12,564 nt of DNA, from the NCBI GenBank assembly GCA_051011595.1, contig JBPCTQ010000175.1:1-12564 (forward strand), given 5' to 3'. Made by a program: the position numbers and the translations under genes. Source of the stretch: JAOUEE01 sp051011595. Lineage in GTDB: Bacteria; Actinomycetota; Acidimicrobiia; Acidimicrobiales; SHLQ01. The notes under the pieces are model-generated. The model had not been told where the DNA came from and searched no databases. It saw only the letters and a list, made by a program, of their open reading frames with translations. Shown here one piece after another: positions 1 through 7,705 of this stretch. Positions within the stretch are counted from its first letter, which is position 1; each line of letters begins with the position of its first letter.

Positions 1-165
1 CGGGCCTTGCTCGATCGGTTCCGTGAGCTGGCGCCCGATCGCGAGCCGGTCGCCATCCAACGCTGGTCGTGGCGTCGTCTGGGACTGACCGTCTGGGTGC
101 TGTTGGTGGCCTTGGCCCTGGTCGCGATCTTCGTCGGCAACCTCTCCGACATCGGGCTGATCTGA
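1..165 (+). CDS. C-terminal fragment of a membrane protein (5' end outside window)
   Basis: Reading frame 1 is open from the first base to a TGA at 163-165, giving 54 visible residues. A basic, hydrophilic stretch (about residues 1-28, with RFRELAPDREP and RWSWRRLG) is followed by one strongly hydrophobic segment (LTVWVLLVALALVAIFVG) and a short tail ending in DIGLI. The positive charges before the helix suggest a cytoplasmic body anchored by a C-terminal transmembrane helix. The stop overlaps the ATG of the lipoprotein gene by one base (TGATG), so the two are probably co-transcribed and translationally coupled. No catalytic motif falls inside the fragment, so the family cannot be named. It could be the end of a multi-pass transporter-like protein or of a membrane-anchored enzyme. 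Confidence 0.6.
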   Translation, partial: RALLDRFRELAPDREPVAIQRWSWRRLGLTVWVLLVALALVAIFVGNLSDIGLI

Positions 166-752
166 TGATGCGGTCGAACCATCTCGTCGTCATCGCCTTG
201 GCGGCCGTCATCGCCTTGATGGCGACGGCGTGCTCGGTCGCCGAATCGCTGCCCCTGCCGGCATGTAGTGGCGGAAGCAGCATCTTGATCGTGGCCCAGT
301 CGGTGCCCACGGCCGAGCTCCTACCCTGCCTCGGCGCATCGGACCCGACCCTTCCCCAGCTCGCCGAACCCGGCCCGACCCTGCCGTCGGGTTGGGAGTC
401 GGCCGGCGTCACCATCGACGACAACGGCATGGTCGTGCGCCTCGATTCCGACCGAGCCGGCTCCGACGCGGCCGTGCTGCACTTCGCCGAGACCTGCGAG
501 ATCGGCACCTCGGTCTCGGTCCCCAGCGACCAGGAAGGTGCCGACGTGCTCGAGTCGATCGAGGAGATCGAACCCGGGCTGCGCGCCAACCGCTACTACG
601 TTTTTCCCGGTGGTTGTGTCTGGTGGGAATTCGACTTCGCCGACAACACCCCTGCTGCCCTCGCCATCGAGTTGCAGAGCCGACTCTTCCTGGCGCCCCG
701 CCAGTTCGTCAGCGATGCCGTGAGCCAGGACTTCATGGAGGTGGATTTGTGA
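165..752 (+). CDS. small predicted lipoprotein, unknown function
   Basis: This 195-aa protein starts at ATG 165; ATG 168 is an equally possible start. A longer in-frame reading from 69 is unlikely because it would run through the upstream gene and bury the signal peptide. The N-terminus is a classic lipoprotein signal: MMRSNH, a hydrophobic core (residues 7-19) and the lipobox ATA-C with Cys23 as the predicted lipidated residue. The mature part is acidic and rich in Pro, Ser and Asp, with four further cysteines at about 30, 49, 110 and 147. It contains a stretch (SDRAGSDAAVLHFAETCEIG) and a YYVFPGGCVWWEFDF segment that reads like a beta-rich extracellular domain. I do not recognise the family. 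It lies between a membrane protein and a PAP2 phosphatase and overlaps both neighbours by 1 and 4 nt, which suggests a function at the same membrane surface. Confidence 0.8.
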   Translation: MMRSNHLVVIALAAVIALMATACSVAESLPLPACSGGSSILIVAQSVPTAELLPCLGASDPTLPQLAEPGPTLPSGWESAGVTIDDNGMVVRLDSDRAGSDAAVLHFAETCEIGTSVSVPSDQEGADVLESIEEIEPGLRANRYYVFPGGCVWWEFDFADNTPAALAIELQSRLFLAPRQFVSDAVSQDFMEVDL

Positions 753-1345
753 GCTCCACCGGGAGCCGTCGAGGTCAGACCGCCCTGGCCGTCGCGGCAC
801 TGTTCTCCAGTGCGGCAGCAGCACGCACGCACCGAGTGAGCCCGAGCGAAGCCGCGCTCTTCCGGCGTTTCAATCAGGGGCCCGACGCCGCTCATGTTCC
901 GATCTGGGCCGTGATGCAGTCGGGGTCGCTCGGGGCAGTGCTGGTGCTGTCGCTCGGGCTGCATCGCCGCCACCGACCCATCGCGGCCACGACCACACTG
1001 ATCACCGGTGTCGGCGTGTGGGGCGGCGTGAAGTTGGTGAAACCGCTGGTCGGGCGCGGTCGGCCCCAACGCCACCTCGACGCGGTCACCGTCCGCGGCC
1101 CAGCCCAGACGGGGCTGGGCTATCCCTCGGGACACGCGGCGGTGTCGCTGGTCCTGGCCCTGACCGCAACACGGGACAGCCTGGGCCCGATACGAGCAGC
1201 GGCGCTGGCCGCAGCCGCCGCCACAGGTGGGGCCCGAATGTACGTAGGCGCCCACCTACCGCTCGACGTGGTGGGTGGTTTCGCCGTCGGTGTCTTGTGC
1301 GGCCAGGCCGCCGACACCATCGAAGCGGCTCTTGTCGCGCGCTGA
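749..1345 (+). CDS. PAP2-family membrane phosphatase
   Basis: This 198-aa protein belongs to the PAP2 (type 2 phosphatidic acid phosphatase) family, whose members remove phosphate from lipid or polyprenyl phosphates. All three signature blocks are visible: KPLVGRGRP (Lys98, Arg105, Pro106), YPSGH (Ser127, His129) and RMYVGAHLPLD (Arg163, nucleophile His169, Asp173). In the third block the usual Ser before Arg is Ala. Several hydrophobic segments flank the motifs, as expected for the multi-helix fold, although this is a compact member. The start is GTG 749, which forms a GTGA 4-nt overlap with the lipoprotein stop and has a GGAGG-like site at about 737. A longer upstream reading in this frame would lie inside the lipoprotein gene and looks like a shadow. 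The substrate cannot be told from sequence. Undecaprenyl pyrophosphate, phosphatidic acid and phosphatidylglycerophosphate are all possible. Confidence 0.9.
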   Translation: MSSTGSRRGQTALAVAALFSSAAAARTHRVSPSEAALFRRFNQGPDAAHVPIWAVMQSGSLGAVLVLSLGLHRRHRPIAATTTLITGVGVWGGVKLVKPLVGRGRPQRHLDAVTVRGPAQTGLGYPSGHAAVSLVLALTATRDSLGPIRAAALAAAAATGGARMYVGAHLPLDVVGGFAVGVLCGQAADTIEAALVAR

Positions 1346-1417
1346 CGGGTGACGGCCGGCGGTTCCCACAGCGTCGAGATCGGCGGTGTGCGACACTGAA
1401 TCCGGACTGGAGGGACA
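1346..1417 (+). other. short intergenic gap before the beta-helix/RTX gene
   Basis: These 72 bases hold no ORF and no convincing -35/-10 pair. The only clear signal is the Shine-Dalgarno sequence GGAGGG at 1409-1414, four bases from the ATG at 1418. The secreted protein gene may be read from the upstream run or from a promoter I cannot recognise. Confidence 0.5.
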
Positions 1418-4414
1418 ATGTTTCAACACCGTCTTCCTCTCGCGGCGGCCACGGCACTGGCGGTGGTGATGAGCCTGCTCATCACCGTGAGCCCGGCCGC
1501 GTCGATGCCCCAGCTGACGCTGACCCCACCCGGGCCCTGGCTGGATGGCGACAGCACCGTCGTGAGTGGGACCGGTCTCACTCCCGGCGCCTTGGCCGCG
1601 GCTGGCCTGTGTGACGACAGTGTGCTCACCATCACCAACCTGTTCGACGCCCTCAACCTGTGCGTCAACTACTCGTTCGGCAACGTCGACGCCGCCGGCA
1701 ACTACTCCGACACGGTCATCCTGGCCAACAGTTTCACGGCCAACGGCGTCCCGGTCGACTGCGCCGTGGTCGGCGCCTGCGTGATCGGGCTGGCCACCTC
1801 CGACAACAACCTCCAGGTGCTGGAGGTCCTCCACGACGACGCCATCGTCACCGTGCCGATCCCGCTCGAGGTGAACACCACATCCGACGCAGTCGCCGAC
1901 GATGGCCAGTGTTCGCTGCGGGAGGCGGTGGCCGCGGCCAACACCGACACCGCGTCCGGTGCGGCCACCGGCGAATGCCCGGCAGGCAACGGGGCCGACA
2001 ACATCACCTTCTCGGTGGCCGGCCCGTTCGTGCTCACCAACGGCCAGCTGGCCATCACCAGCGATGTCGCGGTGAACGGAGGCGCGGGTGTCACAGTCGA
2101 CGGAAACAACAACGATCGGGTCTTCCACGTGTCGGGCGCAGGTGATCTCACCCTCCGGTCGATCACTGTCCAGGCGGGGACGGCCGGCGCCGGCGCCGGC
2201 ATCACCAACGATGCCGCGATGGTGAACCTCTTCGACTCGTCCGTCTCGGGTAACACCGGCAGCGGAATCGACAGCACGGGCGACTTGAACATCACCGACT
2301 CCTCGGTCACCGGCAACGCGGGCGGCGGCGTCGCCAACAGCGGCGGATCCCTCGCCGTCGCGAACTCCGACATCTCGGGCAACGCCGGCAACAACCCCGG
2401 CGGCGGTATCGCCAACCGATCGGGCACGGTGACGGTCACCGACTCCACCGTCACCACCAACCTCGGCGGCGGAATCGACAACGGATCGGGCACGGTCGAT
2501 GTCATCCGCTCCGAGGTCTCGAACAACACCGGTCCGGGCATCTCCAACAGCACCGGTGCCCTGACGATGACCGACTCCGACGTCGAGAACAACACGGGGA
2601 TCGGACTGTCCAACATCTCGGGTGACGTCGATGTGGTCGGCTCCACCATCGGCACCAACGCCGGCGGGGTCGCCACCGACGCCGGATCCGTCGAGATCAT
2701 GGCCTCCGTGGTCGGAGCCAACACCGGTGTCGGCGTGGTGAACACATCAGGCGCCGTCACCGTCGGCGCATCCACGATCTCCGGCAACACCTCCGGCGGG
2801 ATCGATTCGAGTGGCGGCACGGTGGCCGTCACCGAATCGACCATCTCCGACAACGGGGCCACCACACCCGGCGGTGGCATCACGTCGACAGCCGGCTCAG
2901 TCACCGTGACCGACAGCACCATCACATCGAATACCGGTGGAGGATTCGACAACCAGGGAACGCTGGACGTGTCGAACTCGACCGTCTCGGGCAACACCGC
3001 AGGTCCTCGCGGCGGCGGGCTCAGCAACACCGGTACGGCCACGGTGGTGTTCACCACCGTCACCGACAACACCAGCGCGGCGGGTGCCGGCGTCTGGTCA
3101 CTGGGAGACGCGGCGACCTCGACCTCGATCACCGCGTCGCTGGTGGCCGACAACAACGGAGCCGGCGGCGACGTCGACATCGTGTCGGGGGCCACCAACT
3201 CGTTCACCTCCGGTGACTTCAACGTGATCGGTGACGGCAACGCGACCGCCGGCTTCAACGGCCCGGGCGACACGGTGATCGGCTCGGGAGCGGGCCTGAT
3301 CCCCCTGACCGCCAATGGCGGCCCCACCGACACCCATCGTCTCGTGCCGTCGAGCCCCGCCGTCGACCGGGTCACGGCCCCGGTACCCGGCGACGTGGCG
3401 GTCGATCAGCGCGGTGAGCCGCGTATCCCGGGCAGCAAGGACAGCGGATCGTTCGAGTTGCGCAACACGTGCAACGGCTCGATCATCACCGTCCGCATCG
3501 CCGCAGGCGAATCCCCGACGACCGGTGAGGACGTGATCCTCGGCACCCCCGGACCCGACCTGATTCTGGCGCTGGGTGGCAACGACACCATCTGTGCCGA
3601 AGGGGGCAACGACACCATCAATGCCGGCCCCGGCGCCGACTGGGTCGACGCCGGCGAGGGCGACGACACCACGTACGGCCAGGCCGGCGACGACACCGTG
3701 TTCGGCGGACCGGGTGACGACGAACTACTGGGGTTCGCCGACAACGACACGATCGACGGCGGCCCAGGTGTCGACGTGATCAACGGCGGCCCAGGCAACG
3801 ACAACCTGCTCGGCGGCGACCAGAACGACCAGATCTACGCCCAGGGGGGTGACGACACCGTCGACGGCGGCGCGGGCGACGACTTCGTCATCGGCGTCGA
3901 CGGAACCGACACCTTGACTGGGGGCGCCGGCAACGATGTCCTGAACGGCGGGCCCGGCAACGACACGATCAACGGCGGCGGCGGCGAGGACACCCTGTAC
4001 GGGCTCACCGGCAACGATCTCATGGGCGGTGGCGACGACAACGATCTCGTGTTCGGCCAGCTGGGCGACGACACCGTCGACGGCGGCGCCGGCAACGATC
4101 AACTGTGGGGCAACGAAGACGACGACGTCATGACCGACCCGTCCGGCAACAACATCATCAATGGCGGGCCCGATGACGACACCATCGACGCCGGTTCCGG
4201 CAACGACCAGGTCTTCGGTGACGGCGACCTCGCCCAAGCCGGCAACGACACAATCACCGGCGGCGCCGGCTCCGATCTGCTCGTCGGCTTCGGCGGCAAC
4301 GACACCATCAACAGCGTCGACGGGTTCCCCGACACCGTCAACGGCGGACCCCACACCACCGCTGACATCTGCACCACCGAACCCATCGACACCGTCTTCA
4401 ACTGCAACCCGTAG
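1418..4414 (+). CDS. secreted multidomain protein: neocarzinostatin-like, CSLREA, beta-helix, choice-of-anchor-Q-like, RTX
   Basis: This 998-aa protein starts at ATG 1418 behind GGAGGG. Visible parts in order are: a Sec signal peptide (1 to about 29, ending SPAAS); a neocarzinostatin-like beta-sandwich (about 31-150) with LTPPGPWLDGDS, VSGTGLTPG and VDCAVVGACVIG, and cysteines 65/82 and 115/121 placed like the two disulfides of that family; a CSLREAVAAAN motif (Cys165) typical of large secreted beta-helix proteins; a right-handed beta-helix (about 200-600) of roughly 20-residue coils such as STISGNTSGGI; a segment NGGPTDTHRLVPSSPAVD (633-650) with following DQRGEPR that matches the choice-of-anchor-Q type; and RTX nonapeptides (about 709-985, GGxGxDxhx). 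The C-terminus has two cysteines (DIC...NC). The protein is predicted to be extracellular and to bind calcium. It has no sortase motif or C-terminal helix. An adhesin-like or glycan-binding role is possible but not shown. Confidence 0.9.
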   Translation: MFQHRLPLAAATALAVVMSLLITVSPAASMPQLTLTPPGPWLDGDSTVVSGTGLTPGALAAAGLCDDSVLTITNLFDALNLCVNYSFGNVDAAGNYSDTVILANSFTANGVPVDCAVVGACVIGLATSDNNLQVLEVLHDDAIVTVPIPLEVNTTSDAVADDGQCSLREAVAAANTDTASGAATGECPAGNGADNITFSVAGPFVLTNGQLAITSDVAVNGGAGVTVDGNNNDRVFHVSGAGDLTLRSITVQAGTAGAGAGITNDAAMVNLFDSSVSGNTGSGIDSTGDLNITDSSVTGNAGGGVANSGGSLAVANSDISGNAGNNPGGGIANRSGTVTVTDSTVTTNLGGGIDNGSGTVDVIRSEVSNNTGPGISNSTGALTMTDSDVENNTGIGLSNISGDVDVVGSTIGTNAGGVATDAGSVEIMASVVGANTGVGVVNTSGAVTVGASTISGNTSGGIDSSGGTVAVTESTISDNGATTPGGGITSTAGSVTVTDSTITSNTGGGFDNQGTLDVSNSTVSGNTAGPRGGGLSNTGTATVVFTTVTDNTSAAGAGVWSLGDAATSTSITASLVADNNGAGGDVDIVSGATNSFTSGDFNVIGDGNATAGFNGPGDTVIGSGAGLIPLTANGGPTDTHRLVPSSPAVDRVTAPVPGDVAVDQRGEPRIPGSKDSGSFELRNTCNGSIITVRIAAGESPTTGEDVILGTPGPDLILALGGNDTICAEGGNDTINAGPGADWVDAGEGDDTTYGQAGDDTVFGGPGDDELLGFADNDTIDGGPGVDVINGGPGNDNLLGGDQNDQIYAQGGDDTVDGGAGDDFVIGVDGTDTLTGGAGNDVLNGGPGNDTINGGGGEDTLYGLTGNDLMGGGDDNDLVFGQLGDDTVDGGAGNDQLWGNEDDDVMTDPSGNNIINGGPDDDTIDAGSGNDQVFGDGDLAQAGNDTITGGAGSDLLVGFGGNDTINSVDGFPDTVNGGPHTTADICTTEPIDTVFNCNP
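2141..3210 (+). repeat. tandem coding repeats of the beta-helix domain
   Basis: This part of the secreted protein gene is built from about 15 degenerate units of roughly 20-24 residues. Each carries a pattern like (S/T)xVxxNxGGGIxN and alternates with GxVxVxDSxV. At the DNA level the units share GC-rich blocks around GGCAACACCGGC but have diverged well beyond simple tandem identity. The pattern is typical of right-handed parallel beta-helix coils, with Asn ladders and Gly at turns. The unit boundaries given are approximate. Confidence 0.75.
3674..4414 (+). repeat. RTX module copy A (arm of an inverted repeat)
   Basis: This stretch codes for residues 753-998 of the + strand protein. It aligns colinearly with residues 756-1000 of the minus-strand protease (4481-5218). 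The two copies share not just the RTX consensus but non-repeat landmarks in the same order: YGQ, LLGF, DVINGGPGNDNL, FVIGVDG, YGL.GND, FGQLG, WGNE, VFGDGD..QAG, INSVDG and DTVNGGP. My hand alignment gives about 154 identities in 226 aligned positions, with only one or two small indels before the extreme C-terminus. Synonymous differences are frequent, so the DNA arms are imperfect. Confidence 0.85.
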
Positions 4415-4436
4415 GCCCTCGAGCGTCTCACGGCGG

Positions 4437-4459
4437 GACCGGCGGCCCGAGGGCCGGTC
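4437..4459. terminator. stem-loop between convergent genes, possible bidirectional terminator
   Basis: The 66-bp gap between the two stop codons contains a perfect 7-bp inverted repeat: GACCGGC (4437-4443) and GCCGGTC (4453-4459) around a 9-nt loop. A second possible stem, GGTCGG/CCGACC (4456-4461 and 4475-4480), overlaps it and could form instead. There is no T-run on either side, so it is not a standard intrinsic terminator. Its position makes it the best candidate for ending both transcripts. Confidence 0.4.
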
Positions 4460-4480
4460 GGCGTTCGCCCGACACCGACC

Positions 4481-5218
4481 TCAGGGACAGAGGAACACGA
4501 TGTCCAGGCCCAGATCGACCGAGCAGATGTCGGCATCGGGGCCACCGTTGACCGTGTCGGCGATGCCGTCAACGCTGTTGATGATGTCGCTCCCGGCGAA
4601 TCCGACAATGAGGTCGGCGCCGACGCCGCCGTCGAGCACGTCATCACCGGCCTGCAGAACGTCGCCGTCTCCGAACACCTCGTCGTCGCCCGGCCCGGCG
4701 TCGATTTCGTCGGATCCAGGACCGCCGTTGATGATGTCGTGCCCACCGGCGTCGGTGATCTTGTCGTCTTGTTCGTTGCCCCACATGCGATCGTCGCCCG
4801 TGCCACCTTCGAGGGTGTCGAACCCGAGCTGACCGAAGATCCAGTCGTGGTCTGCGCCCCCCGAAAGCTGAGGGTCGTTCCCTGACAGGCCGTAGATGGT
4901 GTCGTTTCCGGCATCCCCGCTGATGGTGTCGTCGCCCGGACCACCGTTGAGCACATCGTCCCCCAGCCCACCGACGATGATGTCGGCCCCGTCGACACCG
5001 ATCACGAAGTCGCTGCCCGCGCCGGCATCGACGATGTCGTCGCCGGCTTGAGCGAAGATCTGATCGTCGCCGTCGTCGCCCCACAGATTGTCGTTGCCCG
5101 GACCGCCGTTGATGACGTCGATGCCGGGACCACCATGGATTTCGTCGCTGTCGCCGAATCCGAGCAGCTGATCGTCGCCCGGGCCTCCGAAGATCCGGTC
5201 GTCGCCACTCTGGCCGTA
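4481..5218 (-). repeat. RTX module copy B (arm of an inverted repeat)
   Basis: This stretch codes for residues 756-1000 of the minus-strand protease and is the partner of the + strand module at 3674-4414. The two copies are 245 and 246 residues long and keep the same landmarks in the same order. Both end in a cysteine pair (DICxxxxxxD.VFxC). Because the genes converge, the copies lie as an imperfect inverted repeat of about 740 bp per arm with a 66-bp spacer. Confidence 0.85.
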
Positions 5219-7483
5219 GATGATGTCGTTGTCGTTGCCGCCGCCGTGGAAGTCGGCCCCGGGTCCACCGTTGAGGATGTCGTTGCCGTTGCCCGACTGG
5301 AGCACATCGTCGCCCGCCCCACCCAGTAGCAGGTCGTGGCCGTCGTCACCGAAGATCCGGTCAGCACCGGCCGAGCCGGTGGCGTCGTCGTTGCCATCAC
5401 CCAGGCACGACGACGACGCACCGGCATGAGTGACGCTGTCGTCGCCGTCACGCAACAGGGCGAACCCGCCGGCGGCAACCGTCATGGAATCGTCGCCATC
5501 GGATCCGACCTGGGTGGCGAACACGTTGTCGCACACGAACTGCTGGGCCGACAACTCGAAGTCCCCCGATTCGAAGCCCTGACCGTCGACACCGATCCGG
5601 TAGTGCATGCCGGCTGTGGTGGGGAAGGTGATCTGGGCCCGATCGGGATAGAGCGCACAACTGTCCTCCAACACACCACTCGGGTCGTTGTCCCATTTGA
5701 TGAGATTGGGGAGGCTGACCCCGGCGCTGTCGTGCGCGGAGAGAACAGTGTCGAACGAGGTGTTCGGCGAACACGTCGACACCGTCATCGTGCCGGTGTG
5801 GACCGCTTCCACGTCGTACCAGAGCGACTGGACGCCGCTGCCATCGGTGCCGTCGAGGATGGGTTCTTGGCCCTGCCCGCTGGCGCACCAGTTGTTGCCG
5901 GTGGTCGTGACGGCTCCGCCGCCCACTGGCCCGAGGGCATCGGCGCTCTCGAACAGATCGTTGGCCGTGCAGTCGAAGCCGACACGAACGGTGTACGAGC
6001 CGTTCGCCTCGGACAGCACTTCGATGTTCACTCCTTCGGCGCTGAACGTTTCCCCCGGCGTCCATTGCCCTGCCGGCCCGTTGGGGTTGTTGCTGTCGCC
6101 GGGATGCATGACCACGGCGTGGCCGACACCCTTGCTCTGAGGGTCCTCGGTGGGGTGACGCCGATGAATCACGACCCCATTGAGGGGGATGTCGCGGTCG
6201 TAGTTGTTCTCATCGAGGCGCCTTACCTCGATGAAGAACGAGGCGCCGGTCGATCCGATGGGCACCTCCACCGACTTGAGGCCCTCGGTGAGACGAGCCG
6301 CCGGTTCGATCACGAAGGTCTCCAGGGGCAGACCCCCGGGAGTGGCGGTGGCCATCTCACCGGCCCCGAGCCAACCCAACAGGCGTTTCCACAACCCGAG
6401 GTAGTGCACACTCTCGCAGTTGTAGACCGGGTCCTTGGCCCGGCACGCACCCTGGCCGGCCATGGAGTCCCATTCGCTACCACTACAGCCGGCGTTGGCG
6501 CGGTAGTCGCAGTACGAGTGGGGCAGGCCGAGAGCATGGCCCATCTCGTGGGCGTACACCCCTTGGTCGTACCAGCCGGTGGGCGCGGCGCCCGGGGCGC
6601 ACGAGGGTGCGGCAACCCCTTTGCAGGGCATCCAGGTGATCCCCTTCACCCCGGCACTCAGCGTCCCATTGATGAGGATTTGTTTGCGATTGCCCCAATT
6701 TGCACCCAGATGGCCGTCGGTCATGATGCTGACTCCGTCGAACGCATCGACCTCGGCCCACGTGTAGTCACCGCTGGCCACCGCCGCGCCGAGACACTGC
6801 TCTTCGAGCAGGTCCCAGCCGTGGGTCCCCCCCGGCGCCCCGCCGGGGGTCCAATGTCCGTCCACCACACCGCCGAAGTCCTCGTTGTCGCCGGCCATGC
6901 GATACCACTGCGGCGCCACCTCGCTGGTGTTGGCGAGAGTGAGCGCCCCATCCGAGACCTCGTTCCACCAGTGACCAATACCGGGCCTGGTGTTCCCCAT
7001 CAGGCCCTGAAAGTGACTGATGGGTACCGGTGCCGCACCAGTGTCGTTGAATTGGCAGGGCAAGGTGAGCCAGCGTTGGGGCCCCAGTACCGGCGTGGTC
7101 TCGGCTGTTGCGTCGCCCTCGACCGGCCGGATGATGTCGGCCGTCACCCGATCCGGGATGACGGCACCCGCCGGCAGGCCTACAACCCGGGCCTCGACGC
7201 GACGACCGATGGCGGCCATCCCCGCTGTGTTGGTGACGTCGCTGGCCGCCACCAGCTCCAAACGGCGACCGTCGTCGAGTCTCAGCTCCTGAATCGAGAT
7301 CTCCTCGTCGGGCCGGTCGCCGTACAAGATGCTGTACGTTCCCTCGACCCACAACTCACTACCGTGCGGTTCGCCACTGTCGATCTGCGCGCCCGATGGG
7401 CTCGAGCTGGCCAACCCCAGCCCGGCAATCAGCGCCAGCAGCACGATCGCCCAACGCAGTCGCGTCCCCACAGATCTCCACAT
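4481..7483 (-). CDS. secreted metzincin-type metalloprotease with PPC-like domain and RTX repeats
   Basis: This 1000-aa protein reads from ATG at 7483 down to 4481, with AGGGGG eight bases upstream of the start (complement of 7491-7496). Parts in order are: a Sec signal peptide (1 to about 32, basic MWRSVGTRLR, hydrophobic core, SGA cleavage site); a propeptide-like region (about 33-130); a zinc protease domain with HEMGHALGLPH (His312, Glu313, His316, His322) and a Met-turn candidate WDSM (Met341), the full HExxHxxGxxH metzincin signature; a beta-rich region to about 500 (EVRR, GVVIHRR, AVVMHPGDSNNP) resembling M6/M11-type proteases; a PPC-like domain (about 503-645, SLWYDVEA and FDTVLSAHD); and RTX repeats (about 655-985). 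It is predicted to hydrolyse extracellular protein, with folding or stability depending on calcium. Peptidase family assignment (M6-like versus M11-like) is uncertain; the active site itself is clear. Confidence 0.9.
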   Translation of the reverse strand: MWRSVGTRLRWAIVLLALIAGLGLASSSPSGAQIDSGEPHGSELWVEGTYSILYGDRPDEEISIQELRLDDGRRLELVAASDVTNTAGMAAIGRRVEARVVGLPAGAVIPDRVTADIIRPVEGDATAETTPVLGPQRWLTLPCQFNDTGAAPVPISHFQGLMGNTRPGIGHWWNEVSDGALTLANTSEVAPQWYRMAGDNEDFGGVVDGHWTPGGAPGGTHGWDLLEEQCLGAAVASGDYTWAEVDAFDGVSIMTDGHLGANWGNRKQILINGTLSAGVKGITWMPCKGVAAPSCAPGAAPTGWYDQGVYAHEMGHALGLPHSYCDYRANAGCSGSEWDSMAGQGACRAKDPVYNCESVHYLGLWKRLLGWLGAGEMATATPGGLPLETFVIEPAARLTEGLKSVEVPIGSTGASFFIEVRRLDENNYDRDIPLNGVVIHRRHPTEDPQSKGVGHAVVMHPGDSNNPNGPAGQWTPGETFSAEGVNIEVLSEANGSYTVRVGFDCTANDLFESADALGPVGGGAVTTTGNNWCASGQGQEPILDGTDGSGVQSLWYDVEAVHTGTMTVSTCSPNTSFDTVLSAHDSAGVSLPNLIKWDNDPSGVLEDSCALYPDRAQITFPTTAGMHYRIGVDGQGFESGDFELSAQQFVCDNVFATQVGSDGDDSMTVAAGGFALLRDGDDSVTHAGASSSCLGDGNDDATGSAGADRIFGDDGHDLLLGGAGDDVLQSGNGNDILNGGPGADFHGGGNDNDIIYGQSGDDRIFGGPGDDQLLGFGDSDEIHGGPGIDVINGGPGNDNLWGDDGDDQIFAQAGDDIVDAGAGSDFVIGVDGADIIVGGLGDDVLNGGPGDDTISGDAGNDTIYGLSGNDPQLSGGADHDWIFGQLGFDTLEGGTGDDRMWGNEQDDKITDAGGHDIINGGPGSDEIDAGPGDDEVFGDGDVLQAGDDVLDGGVGADLIVGFAGSDIINSVDGIADTVNGGPDADICSVDLGLDIVFLCP

Positions 7484-7705
7484 GTTCAGTCCCCCTGTTG
7501 CCCCTACCCGGTCACACTAGTTACCCACACAACCACGGCGTCCATCCGACCCGGATGCCGCATCGCGTGAACCACCCCTCCCGGCTCCGAAATGGGTGCC
7601 GAACCCACGGGGTCGGGAACTCACGTTCGCCGCCGTCGGCCACGGTGCCCGGTGGCTGTCGACCACGGCTGTACCGCTCCGCGAGGCCTGCCGTAGACTA
7701 ATTCG
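7484..7705. promoter_or_regulatory. divergent intergenic region between protease and polysaccharide operon
   Basis: These 222 bases separate the divergent starts of the protease and the methyltransferase and must hold promoters for both. On the minus side I see the ribosome binding site (7491-7496) and a weak -10-like TAGTGT (complement of 7514-7519) without a matching -35. On the plus side TAGACT (7694-7699) lies just before the ATG. Two small inverted repeats are present: TGGGT/ACCCA (7593-7597 and 7603-7607), and GCCAC/GTGGC in the 7638-7657 area. They could be operator half-sites but are too short to call. No coding region is supported. Confidence 0.5.
7694..7699 (+). promoter_or_regulatory. 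-10 element TAGACT of a probable leaderless transcript
   Basis: TAGACT fits the TANNNT consensus of the main actinobacterial sigma factor and ends six bases before ATG 7706. Transcription would then start at or beside the A of the ATG. There is no Shine-Dalgarno sequence in the preceding 20 bases, which agrees with a leaderless start. A -35 box is not evident. Confidence 0.5.

Noticed and set aside
1702..3375. 557-codon open frame on - opposite the beta-helix region
   Set aside because: The regular Pro/Ser/Thr/Val composition simply mirrors the codon pattern of the repeats on the + strand. There is no ribosome binding site or recognisable domain.
3542..5330. Possible CRISPR-like or tandem DNA repeat array
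   Set aside because: The periodicity is 27 bp in frame and encodes RTX nonapeptides on both strands. Units vary at most positions and there are no unique spacers.
5336..7570. 744-codon open frame on + opposite the protease gene
   Set aside because: It is antisense to a gene with signal peptide, catalytic motif and domain structure. Its translation is low-complexity and typical of a GC-rich shadow frame.
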